Below are positions 43,980 to 51,131 of a DNA stretch of 64,000 bases, one piece after another. The translations under genes were made by a program, and so were the position numbers. Below the pieces are notes generated by a model, which was not told the DNA's origin, did not search any database, and saw only the letters and a program-made list of their open reading frames with translations. The DNA lies in contig NZ_CP141050.1 in the NCBI RefSeq assembly GCF_034627025.1, positions 806,001 to 870,000 on the forward strand, in the 5' to 3' direction. Within the stretch, counting starts at the first letter, position 1. Every line of letters starts with the position of its first letter. Origin of the DNA: Microvirga lotononidis. GTDB taxonomy: Bacteria; Pseudomonadota; Alphaproteobacteria; Rhizobiales; Beijerinckiaceae.

Positions 43980-43993
43980 TGAACGATCATTTA
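43980..43993. promoter_or_regulatory. Possible TetR-type operator upstream of aldehyde dehydrogenase
   Basis: TGAACGATCATTTA is an imperfect inverted repeat in an AT-rich region 130 bp before the dehydrogenase start. It resembles the region upstream of the TetR gene. Confidence 0.3.
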
Positions 43994-44038
43994 TATAATG
44001 TCAAATGCTCGTCTTCCGTCAGCTCCGATGGAGCCGGG

Positions 44039-44665
44039 TCAAGAGGTCAGATGCAGGCTTTCCGCAACTTGGCCATAATAGCGATCAAGCAGGATCGCGC
44101 CGTCAGAGGGGGAAAAGACATAAAGGCGCATGATGCCTTCGAAAACAAGGGACAGGCGTTCGCCGACGGCGATCGGGTCGATGTCGCGGGGCACACGCCC
44201 TTCATCCCGGGCAGCAAGAATGCTGCGTTGCAGAACCTGGATGAGCCCGACCTCGGAGCGGCGAAGCATGGCGGCGACTTCCGGGTTGCGCGCACCCTCA
44301 CTCGCGATTTCTACGCGGAGAACCGCGATATCGTGACCTTCCTTTGTCAGGAAAATATCGCTGAGGGCCCCTTTGACAGCCGCTGGGCCTAGATCGCTTG
44401 CCCAGAACCGGACGATCATATCGTGATGGCGCTCCAGGTCCGCCTCGATCAGCGCGAGAATCAGCGCCTCCTTGTTAGGAAAGTATTGATAGATGTTAGC
44501 GACGCTGACGCCGGCGGCCGCGCTGATCTCGGCGATGGAAGAGGCATGAAAGCCGCGCCCAATGAAGCATATGCGTGCGCCGTCGAGAATCTGGGCCATA
44601 CGCTCGTGACGGGCCTGCTCATTCACCGGGCGGCCGCGCTGGACTGGGTTCTTGGTCTTACTCAT
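44039..44665 (-). CDS. TetR-family transcriptional regulator
   Basis: The 208-residue protein has a helix-turn-helix (FIGRGFHASSIAEISAAAG, SVANIYQYFPNKEALI) and a helical ligand-binding domain (LRVEIASEGARNPEVAAML). It lies upstream of the aldehyde dehydrogenase on the same strand with about 190 bp between, so it has its own promoter. It probably represses itself and the dehydrogenase. Confidence 0.88.
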   Translation of the reverse strand: MSKTKNPVQRGRPVNEQARHERMAQILDGARICFIGRGFHASSIAEISAAAGVSVANIYQYFPNKEALILALIEADLERHHDMIVRFWASDLGPAAVKGALSDIFLTKEGHDIAVLRVEIASEGARNPEVAAMLRRSEVGLIQVLQRSILAARDEGRVPRDIDPIAVGERLSLVFEGIMRLYVFSPSDGAILLDRYYGQVAESLHLTS

Positions 44666-44680
44666 GAAACATGATATATA

Positions 44681-44699
44681 TGAATGAGCGGTCGCTTCA
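44681..44699. promoter_or_regulatory. Possible TetR operator upstream of its own gene
   Basis: TGAATGAGCGGTCGCTTCA contains the inverted core AGCG-GT-CGCT and outer TGAA/TTCA arms. It lies 15 bp upstream of the TetR start. Confidence 0.4.
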
Positions 44700-44785
44700 A
44701 GAATTATCTACCCTAGCGTTATTGTCAGCGCTCATTCCACATTGCGTTTTTGGTTGCTGCCCAAAGAAGGCGGTATCACCAGTTG

Positions 44786-44926
44786 GGGATGTCACATTAA
44801 CTGAGTATAGCCGTTGGGCTGACCGACAAGTCAGCTTTTGCTAAGTCCAATTCCTTGATCTTCCTCGGTATGAGAATTTCTCCTTGACGAGTACGGGGTA
44901 GTATTCGCCGTTAATGTGACATCCCC
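44786..44926. mobile_element. 141-bp MITE-like element with 17-bp terminal inverted repeats
   Basis: GGGGATGTCACATTAAC at 44786-44802 is repeated exactly, inverted, at 44910-44926, and weaker similarity extends about 10 bp further inward. There is no coding capacity. The layout is that of a non-autonomous element moved by a transposase elsewhere. I saw no clear target duplication. Confidence 0.6.
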
Positions 44927-44968
44927 CTTCGGTCCGTCTAGGCCAATCTTCACCCCTCCCCGCTAAAC

Positions 44969-45030
44969 CCTCCCCATGCCCTACTCCCGAGACACCACCG
45001 CCGACCCACACAATCGTCCAATAATCTCCG
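44969..45030 (+). pseudogene. Fragment of the YSRD small-gene family
   Basis: The frame reads MPYSRDTTADP and then diverges to a stop. The first eleven residues match the product at 45901-46090. It is too short to be a whole gene. Confidence 0.35.
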
Positions 45031-45184
45031 AAGCGCGGCCCCATTGAAGCCAAGGTTGGCTCTATGTTACCGCCTACCCGTAGGGGCAACTATGGGCCGG
45101 GGCCGCGCCCAGAATTCACAAGTATCGGGCGCGGCCTATTTCCCAGCTTACCCTCGCTTCACCCCTTGATGCCATACCGTCGGC

Positions 45185-45553
45185 ATGACTTTCGCCGACC
45201 AAAGCCCCTCCCTCACCAAAGCAATCTTCCAGCGAATCCACGCCAGCGTTGAGCCGCCTGAGGCACAGAACAAGGCTCTCGAGTGCTTCGCGATCTACTG
45301 GCTCATCATTGATGGAACGACAGCAGGCGACACAGTAACAACAGGCACACTCCGTCGGCAGACACGCCTCACCTCCACAGCCCTAATCGCGTTGGCGAAA
45401 CGTCTGGAGACTTTAGGCCTGATCACACGTGCGCAAGTCACGGCCATCCATGGCAAGGGACGGGCATGGGCATACCATCCTGTTCTGCCGCCGGATTTCG
45501 CGCTGCTTGCCCTCGGGGGTGAGCAAGATCGTATTGTCAGCCCAGCCCGATAA
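45185..45553 (+). CDS. MarR-type winged-helix regulator-like protein, paralogue of the 3949 gene
   Basis: The 122-residue protein has a winged-helix core FAIYWLIIDGTTAGDTVTTG, LRRQTRLTSTALIALAKRLE and GKGRAWAYHPVLPPDF. The matching segments in the protein at 3949-4341 share most of the recognition helix and wing. Both probably bind DNA. No ligand or target is visible. Confidence 0.65.
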   Translation: MTFADQSPSLTKAIFQRIHASVEPPEAQNKALECFAIYWLIIDGTTAGDTVTTGTLRRQTRLTSTALIALAKRLETLGLITRAQVTAIHGKGRAWAYHPVLPPDFALLALGGEQDRIVSPAR

Positions 45554-45574
45554 CCAACTTCCGAGGCACCGAGA

Positions 45575-45820
45575 TCAGTCGTCAAATGGCCCCTCGGACA
45601 TGACCAGCGAAAGCGCAGCCCTTAACACGCTCTTTCCGCTCTCATCCCGGACATTCACGACAAAGGTGCGGTAATTGCCGTTGGGTAGAGCATCATGGGC
45701 CATATGGGGGAGAGCTATCTGCGCCTCATGTCGGGCCGCCTCCATATCGGGCAGATCCTGACCAACATCGTCCCGGGAAGAGAAATCACCGTCGAAGGTA
45801 TCAAAGAAAAAGCGAGGCAT
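45575..45820 (-). CDS. DUF6894-type small protein
   Basis: The 81-residue protein begins PRFFFDTFDGDFSSRDDVG and has LPDMEAARHEAQIALPHMA followed by FVVNVRDESGKSVLRAALSL. This is the typical pattern of short DUF6894-type proteins common and often multi-copy in Methylobacterium and Bradyrhizobium. No biochemical role is known. The start at MPRFFF follows the family. Confidence 0.8.
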   Translation of the reverse strand: MPRFFFDTFDGDFSSRDDVGQDLPDMEAARHEAQIALPHMAHDALPNGNYRTFVVNVRDESGKSVLRAALSLVMSEGPFDD

Positions 45821-45900
45821 CGGTGCTCCAGATACGTTGAACTGCGTGGACAACCGAAGGACAGCATCCTTTGTTCATCGTACCAGACTATTGCCTGTCT

Positions 45901-46090
45901 CATGACCTACTCCCGCGACACCACCGCTATCTCCGAACTCACCGGCCGACCCGTCAGCACCTGGTCGGAGGAATGGCGAATTGGGACAGGAGCCCGAGAG
46001 GCCAAGAATGCGCAAGCACAGCAAAAAGGGCCGCGCCCAGCCTTATCGGCTGTGTTCGCGACCCTTAGACCGTATTTGCCCCAACGGTGA
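45901..46090 (+). CDS. YSRD-type small protein
   Basis: A 62-residue protein (MTYSRDTTAISELTGRP..) whose first 25 residues contain the VSTWSEEW motif. The same motif recurs in a start-less copy at 46738-46830 and in part near 44969. The remaining half (KNAQAQQKGPRP..) is polar. I recall similar short proteins in alphaproteobacterial genomes. No ribosome site is clear, so expression is uncertain. Confidence 0.45.
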
Positions 46091-46394
46091 TGTCGATATG
46101 CCTGCTATCGAGAAAAGCTCAGTAAACAGGTATCCAGTCAGAACATAGGCATGAGGATGGCAGATCCTTGCCGTAAGACTGAGCCATGGCTCTTAGCTCG
46201 GCAATTTTTGCCGAGAACGGTAACTTACCCGACAGACAGGGGAGCGCGGTCCAGATATCAAACGATTACGGGCCATATTGCCCCAACGGTCCGGACCTCA
46301 GAGCGCCTCCTGGTGACAGGGAGAGTGCTCTTTTTTTGTGAGAACCAGGCAGACGGTCAAGCTACTTTGATAATAGTCTCATCCGCGGGGGCGT
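46091..46394. other. Intergenic region
   Basis: About 300 bp with no supported gene or repeat. Confidence 0.35.
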
Positions 46395-46592
46395 TTACAG
46401 ACACCAGAGGGTTTCATTGAACAGGATTTCACGCGCTACCCGTGCCTTCCTCAATTCTTCGACGATGTCCCGCCGATACATACCGGGAACTGAGGTAGGA
46501 AGCCTTTGAAGGCGCCGCAATCGACGTACCTTCCAGAGGCTGGAGTATAACTGGAACCACAACTTGGCGATCTCAATCGGAGGTGTGGACAT
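46395..46592 (-). CDS. Small hypothetical protein
   Basis: A 65-residue basic protein (MSTPPIEIAKLWFQLYSSLW, then KVRRLRRLQRLP..). GGAGGG lies about 8 bp before the ATG, which is the best support for it. The N-terminal half looks like an amphipathic or membrane-touching helix and the C-terminal half is helical. No family is recognised. Confidence 0.5.
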   Translation of the reverse strand: MSTPPIEIAKLWFQLYSSLWKVRRLRRLQRLPTSVPGMYRRDIVEELRKARVAREILFNETLWCL

Positions 46593-46944
46593 AAACAGAC
46601 CCTCCTGCCCCGACTTGTCTATGCCGACTGAGTGGATCGCTAGAGCTTCTGTGAGGGCGAAGTGGATCTCGTTCGCCGTCAATAACGCGGCACAACGAAG
46701 ACTAGAGATGCGTCCACGCAAGCGGGAACAGATCTAAGTATAATCTACTCCCGCGGCACCGCCATATCCGAACTCACTGGCCAACCCGTCAGCACCTGGT
46801 CTGAGGACTGGGAGCAGAGACCGGAGCCCACGCCGCCACGTGCGCTTAAACACGTCGCCCTTCCGCAAGGGAAGATAATCCTTTATGTGGTTCTACTAGG
46901 ATTTGGACCGAATAACCGGACCAACGTAGATCCTGCGGGGGCAC
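46593..46944. other. Intergenic region with start-less YSRD-family fragment
   Basis: About 350 bp upstream of the RTX gene; it contains the fragment at 46738-46830. Confidence 0.4.
46738..46830 (+). pseudogene. Start-less copy of the YSRD small gene
   Basis: The frame reads IIYSRGTAISELTGQPVST and WSEDWEQ, close to the 45901 gene, but ATG-ACC is replaced by ATA-ATC so no start remains. The frame then runs on without family resemblance. Confidence 0.55.
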
Positions 46945-47721
46945 ATGGTGACTGGACACAACAACACAGTACGGCTCGATGACGTTCATGTCCTGGCTGC
47001 CTCCGCAGTCCGGTTCAACCTTCCTCCCGGCGTATTCCCCAGCGGGCAGCCGGTCCTGGTTTACGTCAAACCAGTCGCCAAAGCTCAGAACTACGATATC
47101 CATGCGTGGCAAGTCCTGACTGGTTCCGCCAAGGCACAACAGAGCTATGAGTACCAATCCGTCCTAAAGCCAGGCGAATACACGGTCACCCTCGCGGACA
47201 GCGACGCGTTCTCTCGAAAACCGGACGTCTCGTTCGACCTCATCGTGCATGAGGCCAATGCCATCTCGGCAGGGAATGGCGACGACGAGGTTCAGGGCGG
47301 CATGGACGATGACACGCTCAGCGGCGGAAGCGGCGCAGATCGCCTGTACGGCGGCGAGGGTTCAGATATTCTGCGTGGCGGATCCGGCAAGGACATCTTC
47401 GTGTTCGACACCATGCCAAACAAGCAGACCAACCTCGACAGGATCGTCGACTTCAATGTGAATGACGACTCGATCTGGCTCGACAATGCCGTGTTCACCA
47501 AGCTCGGCAAGAAGGGGACGCCCGACCACCCGGCGCAGCTGAACAAGTCGTTCTTCACCATCGGCAACAAGGCGAAGGACAAGAACGATTACCTGATCTA
47601 TGACAGCAAGAAGGGCGTGCTCTATTACGATGCTGACGGTTCAGGCAAAGGCAAGGCGGTCGAGATCGCCACCCTCTCCAAGAACCTCAAGATGACCTAC
47701 GAGGACTTCTTCGTTGTGTGA
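46945..47721 (+). CDS. Short RTX-type calcium-binding secreted protein
   Basis: The 258-residue protein has a beta-sandwich-like N-terminal region (about 1-105) and then three to four RTX nonapeptides ([31 protein letters not shown]; about 110-155). A C-terminal region typical of peptidase-M10 serralysin C domains follows ([29 protein letters not shown]). RTX repeats fold on binding calcium outside the cell; the C-terminus is the type I secretion signal. The N-terminal domain has no known catalytic motif, so it may be an adhesin or passenger. No secretion genes are adjacent. Confidence 0.82.
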   Translation: MVTGHNNTVRLDDVHVLAASAVRFNLPPGVFPSGQPVLVYVKPVAKAQNYDIHAWQVLTGSAKAQQSYEYQSVLKPGEYTVTLADSDAFSRKPDVSFDLIVHEANAISAGNGDDEVQGGMDDDTLSGGSGADRLYGGEGSDILRGGSGKDIFVFDTMPNKQTNLDRIVDFNVNDDSIWLDNAVFTKLGKKGTPDHPAQLNKSFFTIGNKAKDKNDYLIYDSKKGVLYYDADGSGKGKAVEIATLSKNLKMTYEDFFVV

Positions 47722-47739
47722 TCGACGGAGGATGGCGCA

Positions 47740-47889
47740 GTGCTCCCTCCAGCAACCTTCAACGGCCAAAAGGACGAGAACGGAAAGACCATAGATCGGG
47801 GCTTGGTCGGGATCCGAGGGTCCCAGGCTGCCGAGGCAATCCTGGAAGTCTGTCGCCAGTTGCAGGAAGCCAGAGCCGCACAGAAATAG
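47740..47889 (+). CDS. Very small protein (49 residues), too short for usual ORF calling
   Basis: The GTG at 47740 is preceded by GGAGG at about 9 bp and the frame codes LPPATFNGQKDENGKTIDRG followed by a helix (AAEAILEVCRQLQEARAA). The composition is protein-like and starts 18 bp after the RTX gene stop, so it could be co-transcribed. No family is recognised. Confidence 0.5.
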   Translation: MLPPATFNGQKDENGKTIDRGLVGIRGSQAAEAILEVCRQLQEARAAQK

Positions 47890-47942
47890 GACGGCCGATT
47901 CCATAAGACCCGTTCTGTGAGTTTCGCGGTCGGTTTGATGCC

Positions 47943-48107
47943 TTATGGGATCGGGTTCACAGGGCCGTAGCCCCAGACCATGGTCACCATCGAGAGAATT
48001 CCACTCAGGAGCAAAATGCCCAGGGCTATGCTGCCAAATGGAACGTGCCTGGACTTCCAGGCAAGACGCACAGCTTCCTTGTGATTGGACGCGGGACGGG
48101 CAGCCAT
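47943..48107 (-). CDS. Small single-membrane-pass protein (54 residues)
   Basis: The frame reads MAARPASNHKEAVRLAWKSR, a polar and positively charged N-terminus, then one hydrophobic stretch (IALGILLLSGILSMVTMVWG) and a short Pro-rich end. GGGAGG lies 7 bp before the ATG. By the positive-inside rule the N-terminus should face the cytoplasm. The family is unknown to me. Confidence 0.6.
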   Translation of the reverse strand: MAARPASNHKEAVRLAWKSRHVPFGSIALGILLLSGILSMVTMVWGYGPVNPIP

Positions 48108-48324
48108 GGGTGCCTCCCCTTCATGAAGATCCTCAGTTTACCCGAACCGAGCCTCGGTATGAGTAACATAGGCTGAGCTGGGCTGCAGATTTCAGAGCTC
48201 CGCACCTACTCTTATGCCAACCCATACTGGACGTTCTGCGAACTTGCGCATCATGGGACCTGCCGCATCTCACCGTTTGTCTGCTCTTCAGGTGGTGCCG
48301 GAGAGCGGACTGAGATGCAAGAAG

Positions 48325-48357
48325 GGAGCGGCATCGACTGCGAGCCGATGCCGCTCC
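48325..48357 (-). terminator. Perfect 12-bp hairpin after the tandem-repeat gene
   Basis: GGAGCGGCATCG, a 9-nt loop and CGATGCCGCTCC, starting 12 bp beyond the stop codon on the minus strand. Confidence 0.75.
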
Positions 48358-48369
48358 AGGGGGGAATGG

Positions 48370-48687
48370 TTAGCCCTGGACGTTGAAGATGTCGGCGCTC
48401 TGGCATGTGAACCCGAGGGCGTCACCGCCATCACCACAGAAGAGGCCATGGCCGCCAACCGCCGTAGTATCGGCAACCTGGGTGATCGGGCTAGCATTCA
48501 CAGTAAGGTCGGAGGCGTGGTTACCCCACGGGAAGCAGCTGTAGTCCGACAGCTGGACATTCGAGCTATGAGCGCTCTGGTCTGTTGTCGCGAGAGCATC
48601 ACCACCATGGCCACCGATCCCGGGACCACCAAAAGCGGTCGTGTCAGCAACTTGAGTAATCGGGCTAGCATTAAGATTGAGCGACAT
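48370..48687 (-). CDS. Glycine-rich protein made of two tandem repeats
   Basis: The 105-residue protein is a doublet of about 48 residues. Each unit begins NASPITQVADTTA, continues with a Gly/His-rich stretch (FGGPGIGGHGGDALATTDQ in unit 1) and ends in a Ser/Asp/Asn segment. Unit 2 has two extra cysteines (LFCGDGG and FTCQSA). There is no signal peptide or membrane segment. GGAGG stands 8 bp before the ATG and a strong hairpin follows, so this looks like a real transcription unit. It may be a structural, metal-binding or secreted protein; I do not recognise it. Confidence 0.7.
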   Translation of the reverse strand: MSLNLNASPITQVADTTAFGGPGIGGHGGDALATTDQSAHSSNVQLSDYSCFPWGNHASDLTVNASPITQVADTTAVGGHGLFCGDGGDALGFTCQSADIFNVQG

Positions 48688-49070
48688 GATTTAATCCTCC
48701 GCAAGTAAGTATTGCGCTCCATACCGCCTGAGATGGTCTCTCGATTGGCGATGATTGGACTTTGAGCCACTTTGCAGAGGGCAACTGTGAACTGCGTCAC
48801 ACCTGTGCTCTTGGACTACTATAGGGCTACTGTCAGCCATTGCTGAGTACCATGGGAGAGGTGCCGGACGCCTTGCTTTGGGTCGGTCCAATGCCGGGCA
48901 ACATGGTAGTTGACTGGGGAGCGGAGCTCGTCAGGTATATTGCCCCGACTAAGTGATAGAAGCTCAAAGGGATAGTCAGCTTGGAATGCCTAGCCTTGGT
49001 CCTCATTCTGCCGCGGGGGAGCCAAAGTCAAATCTCGTCATCGGGATGTGGAGAGCCTGGAGCAGAACCC
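48688..49070. other. Intergenic region
   Basis: About 380 bp. The right part (from about 48985) is the duplicated leader shared with the gene at 50456. Nothing else is clear. Confidence 0.4.
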
Positions 49071-49460
49071 ATGTCGCTTGATGAGCCCTTTCCCCTCGAC
49101 CATCTTCCACGTCGCTTGCAAAATGTAGTCCTGAAGAAATTCGATGGGCGTTGCCCCAGCCAACGGGAGGTGGCCGATATTCCAGACGCACAATGGCTCG
49201 CAACTCCCGAGTTCGGTCACGTTTCGTTGAGGCAAATTCGGGCTCTCGTGGAAGTGATTTATCCCATGTGTGCTTAATGACAGATGCTGAGCTGTTGCGC
49301 CGGTTAGCGAAGCTTCAGGCCGAACTCCGATGGGTTGAACGCAGGGTGCGGCAGCGAATATGGCCGCCGAACCATCAGAGCCCCTGGAGATATCATATAA
49401 CCCCCGCCGTCCGGAGCCAGCGGGGCCTAATCAGGTGATGTGCCGCATCTCCTAGGAGTG
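48985..49460 (+). repeat. Segmental duplication, copy 1 (frameshifted)
   Basis: Shares leader, coding region, terminator region and the downstream GATGTGCCGCATCTCCT with 50372-50920. The copies lie about 1.4 kb apart in direct orientation. Confidence 0.75.
49071..49438 (+). pseudogene. Alpha-CTD-like helix-hairpin-helix gene, frameshifted copy
   Basis: The first frame codes SLDEPFPLDHLPRRLQNVVL, then PDAQWLATPEFGHVSLRQI, which resembles the C-terminal domain of the RNA polymerase alpha subunit. It stops after IYPMCA. The second half (MTDAELLRRLAKLQAELRW) continues in another frame. Compared with the intact copy at 50456, one base is missing near 49250. The halves might be made separately because ATG follows TAA closely, but decay is more likely. 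Confidence 0.7.
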
Positions 49461-49602
49461 CACGACTCAGCATCTGGTCTGAGGAGTAGCCGCCTTCCTA
49501 CCCATTTAGGGCGTATCGCCTCTAGGTTTGTGTTGCCTTTAGACTTCGAATAACGGCGCACCTGAGACCTTGCCAGAGATGCGCCACTCTAATGGGGCAG
49601 TA

Positions 49603-49782
49603 ATGATTTACGGGGACAATCAGCGGGATATGGCGCTCCATCAGAAGCGGCATGAGGTGGGAGAGCGTCTCGCTCGAGAGACCCGAATTGGCTGGCCTAT
49701 TCTGACTACGACAGCATTTCTAGTCCTATTTGGCATATTGATCGCTGCTTATCTCTTCCTTGATGCCTGTTCCACCAACTGA
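49603..49782 (+). CDS. Small membrane protein
   Basis: A 59-residue protein with a polar N-terminal half (IYGDNQRDMALHQKRHEVGE) and one C-terminal membrane helix (ILTTTAFLVLFGILIAAYLF). GGGG lies 7 bp before the ATG. An in-frame ATG 11 codons earlier is possible. No family is recognised. Confidence 0.5.
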   Translation: MIYGDNQRDMALHQKRHEVGERLARETRIGWPILTTTAFLVLFGILIAAYLFLDACSTN

Positions 49783-49915
49783 ATGAGGCTGGCTGATCCC
49801 ACAAGCCGCATACGCCTTTCCACTGTTTCCACAGCGTGTCCCTGGCTCCTTTTCCTAGGGCTCGACTTCACTCCTGCTCAAGAGCCATGTTCGCCATTCG
49901 TTCCAATTGAGTCGA

Positions 49916-50101
49916 ATGAACATGAACCAGACCAAGAAGCTGACCGTCGAACAGGTTTTGGAAGCTAGGCTCCGCGATGCGGCCGGCGAGCGGGACTTCA
50001 AGAAGCTCGCCGAAGCGTATCGGATTGCCCGCTCGACCATCACCAACGCGGTGCTCGGTAAAACCTTCAAAGACCTACCTATGCCGCCGAGGGGCCGCTG
50101 A
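49916..50101 (+). CDS. Small helix-turn-helix-like protein
   Basis: The 61-residue protein has MNQTKKLTVEQVLEARLRDA, then FKKLAEAYRIARSTITNAVL, which looks like a helix-turn-helix (a transposase- or phage-type DNA reader) followed by a basic tail. Its stop overlaps the next start by one base (TGATG), so the two are co-translated. A regulatory role for the pair is likely but not shown. Confidence 0.6.
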   Translation: MNMNQTKKLTVEQVLEARLRDAAGERDFKKLAEAYRIARSTITNAVLGKTFKDLPMPPRGR

Positions 50102-50364
50102 TGCCTCTCAAGTGGAGAGCCTGCACGTGGCGGGACGGCATGGAGGGCGGCTTAGGCTCTCACGCCTTCTGTCTCGTGTACCAACATATGACGGGCGGCT
50201 TCGGCGACGGACAGTGGGTCTGGACCATGAATGGTATGCCGCATAACGCCAAGGTGCCGCTCCTTGGGTTCGCCGACACGGCTGACGAAGCGCAACGGGC
50301 GGCTGACGAGATCTTTGATGTTTGGCTGGAGCGTTCGGGACTGATGATCCCCCCGTCAGCGTGA
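50101..50364 (+). CDS. Hypothetical protein coupled to the small HTH gene
   Basis: An 87-residue protein (PLKWRACTWRDGMEGGLGSH.., then TADEAQRAADEIFDVWLE). The N-terminal half is beta-rich with many aromatic residues and the C-terminal half is one helix. The ATG sits in TGATG with the stop of the HTH gene. No family is recognised; phage-like small proteins often look like this. Confidence 0.55.
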   Translation: MPLKWRACTWRDGMEGGLGSHAFCLVYQHMTGGFGDGQWVWTMNGMPHNAKVPLLGFADTADEAQRAADEIFDVWLERSGLMIPPSA

Positions 50365-50455
50365 AAAAATGGGCTTGGCCTTAGCCCCTAACCTGCCGCA
50401 TGGGAGCCGAAATCAATTCGTATCATCGGGATGTGGAAAGCTGGGAGAAAAACCC

Positions 50456-50857
50456 ATGTCTCTTGATGAGCCCTTTCCCCTCGACGTTCTTCCACCCCGC
50501 TTGCGAAATGTAATCCTAAGAAAATTCCATTGGCGTTGCCCCAGCCGAGGGGAGATCGCCGAGATCTCAGACGAACATTGGCTTTCAACTCTCAACATTG
50601 GTCGCGCTTCGTTGAGGCAAATTCGGTCTGTCGAGGAGAATGATTTAGCCCATCCAGGCTCAATGACTGATGACGAGTTGTTGCGCCGGTTGGCGAAGCT
50701 TCAGACCGAACTCCGATGGGTTGAACGCAGGCTCAAAGCGAAGTTGTTCCGGCAACCCCGACCCGTCCAGAGCGAGTTAGGAGAACTGCAACAACCTGTT
50801 GCGAATGAGGGAGCGACAGCGAACAAGGCCGCTGATCAGCTCTTGGACCCCAAATAA
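50456..50857 (+). CDS. Alpha-CTD-like helix-hairpin-helix protein
   Basis: The 133-residue protein begins SLDEPFPLDVLPPRLRNVIL, then RGEIAEISDEHWLSTLNIG and RASLRQIRSV. This has the spacing of the two hairpins of the RNA polymerase alpha C-terminal domain (NxL...WLxxxxxGxxSLxxI). A helical extension (DDELLRRLAKLQTELRWVER) and a polar tail follow. Such proteins may contact DNA or RNA polymerase, but this is inference. The leader GGGAG precedes the ATG. Confidence 0.65.
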   Translation: MSLDEPFPLDVLPPRLRNVILRKFHWRCPSRGEIAEISDEHWLSTLNIGRASLRQIRSVEENDLAHPGSMTDDELLRRLAKLQTELRWVERRLKAKLFRQPRPVQSELGELQQPVANEGATANKAADQLLDPK

Positions 50858-50892
50858 AAGGCCCCGCCAGCGTGAACCAGCGAGGCCCTTTC
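50858..50892 (+). terminator. Terminator-like hairpin after the alpha-CTD-like gene
   Basis: AAAGGCCCCGC pairs (one mismatch or bulge) with GCGAGGCCCTTT across a 12-nt loop, ending in T residues. Confidence 0.55.
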
Positions 50893-51032
50893 AGGCGATG
50901 TGCCGCATCTCCTGGGAGGGCCCGAGATAGAGTCGGGGAGCTTGGCGGCAAGGGTTCAGAGCTGCGGAACGGGCATGGCCGGCAGGTCCTGCGGGATCAC
51001 GCATGAACGTTGTGGTTTACGCCGATGTCCTT

Positions 51033-51131
51033 CTACTGTTTCGTGCTTCCGTCAGGATTGAGCACCCCGTCGGCAATCGCCTTCTGTCGGATCGCCTCCA
51101 CCTTGGCGAGTTCGGGCTGAGGATCGACGCG
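51033..51131 (-). pseudogene. C-terminal fragment of an unknown gene at the IS6 left end
   Basis: Minus-strand codons VDPQPELAKVEAIRQKAIAD and GVLNPDGSTKQ end in TAG and begin exactly at the IS6 left end. The composition is protein-like, so the IS cut this gene. Whether it belongs to the gene at 51929-52252 is not known. Confidence 0.4.

Larger units (their letters stand above)
44700..45184. other. Gene-free stretch holding a short inverted-repeat element
   Basis: About 485 bp. It contains the element at 44786-44926 and a 12-codon fragment of the YSRD gene family (44969-45030). Nothing else is supported. Confidence 0.5.
50372..50920 (+). repeat. Segmental duplication, copy 2 (intact)
   Basis: Second copy of the segment also found at 48985-49460, including the leader with TCATCGGGATGTGGA and the trailing GATGTGCCGCATCTCCT. 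It carries the uninterrupted gene. Confidence 0.75.
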
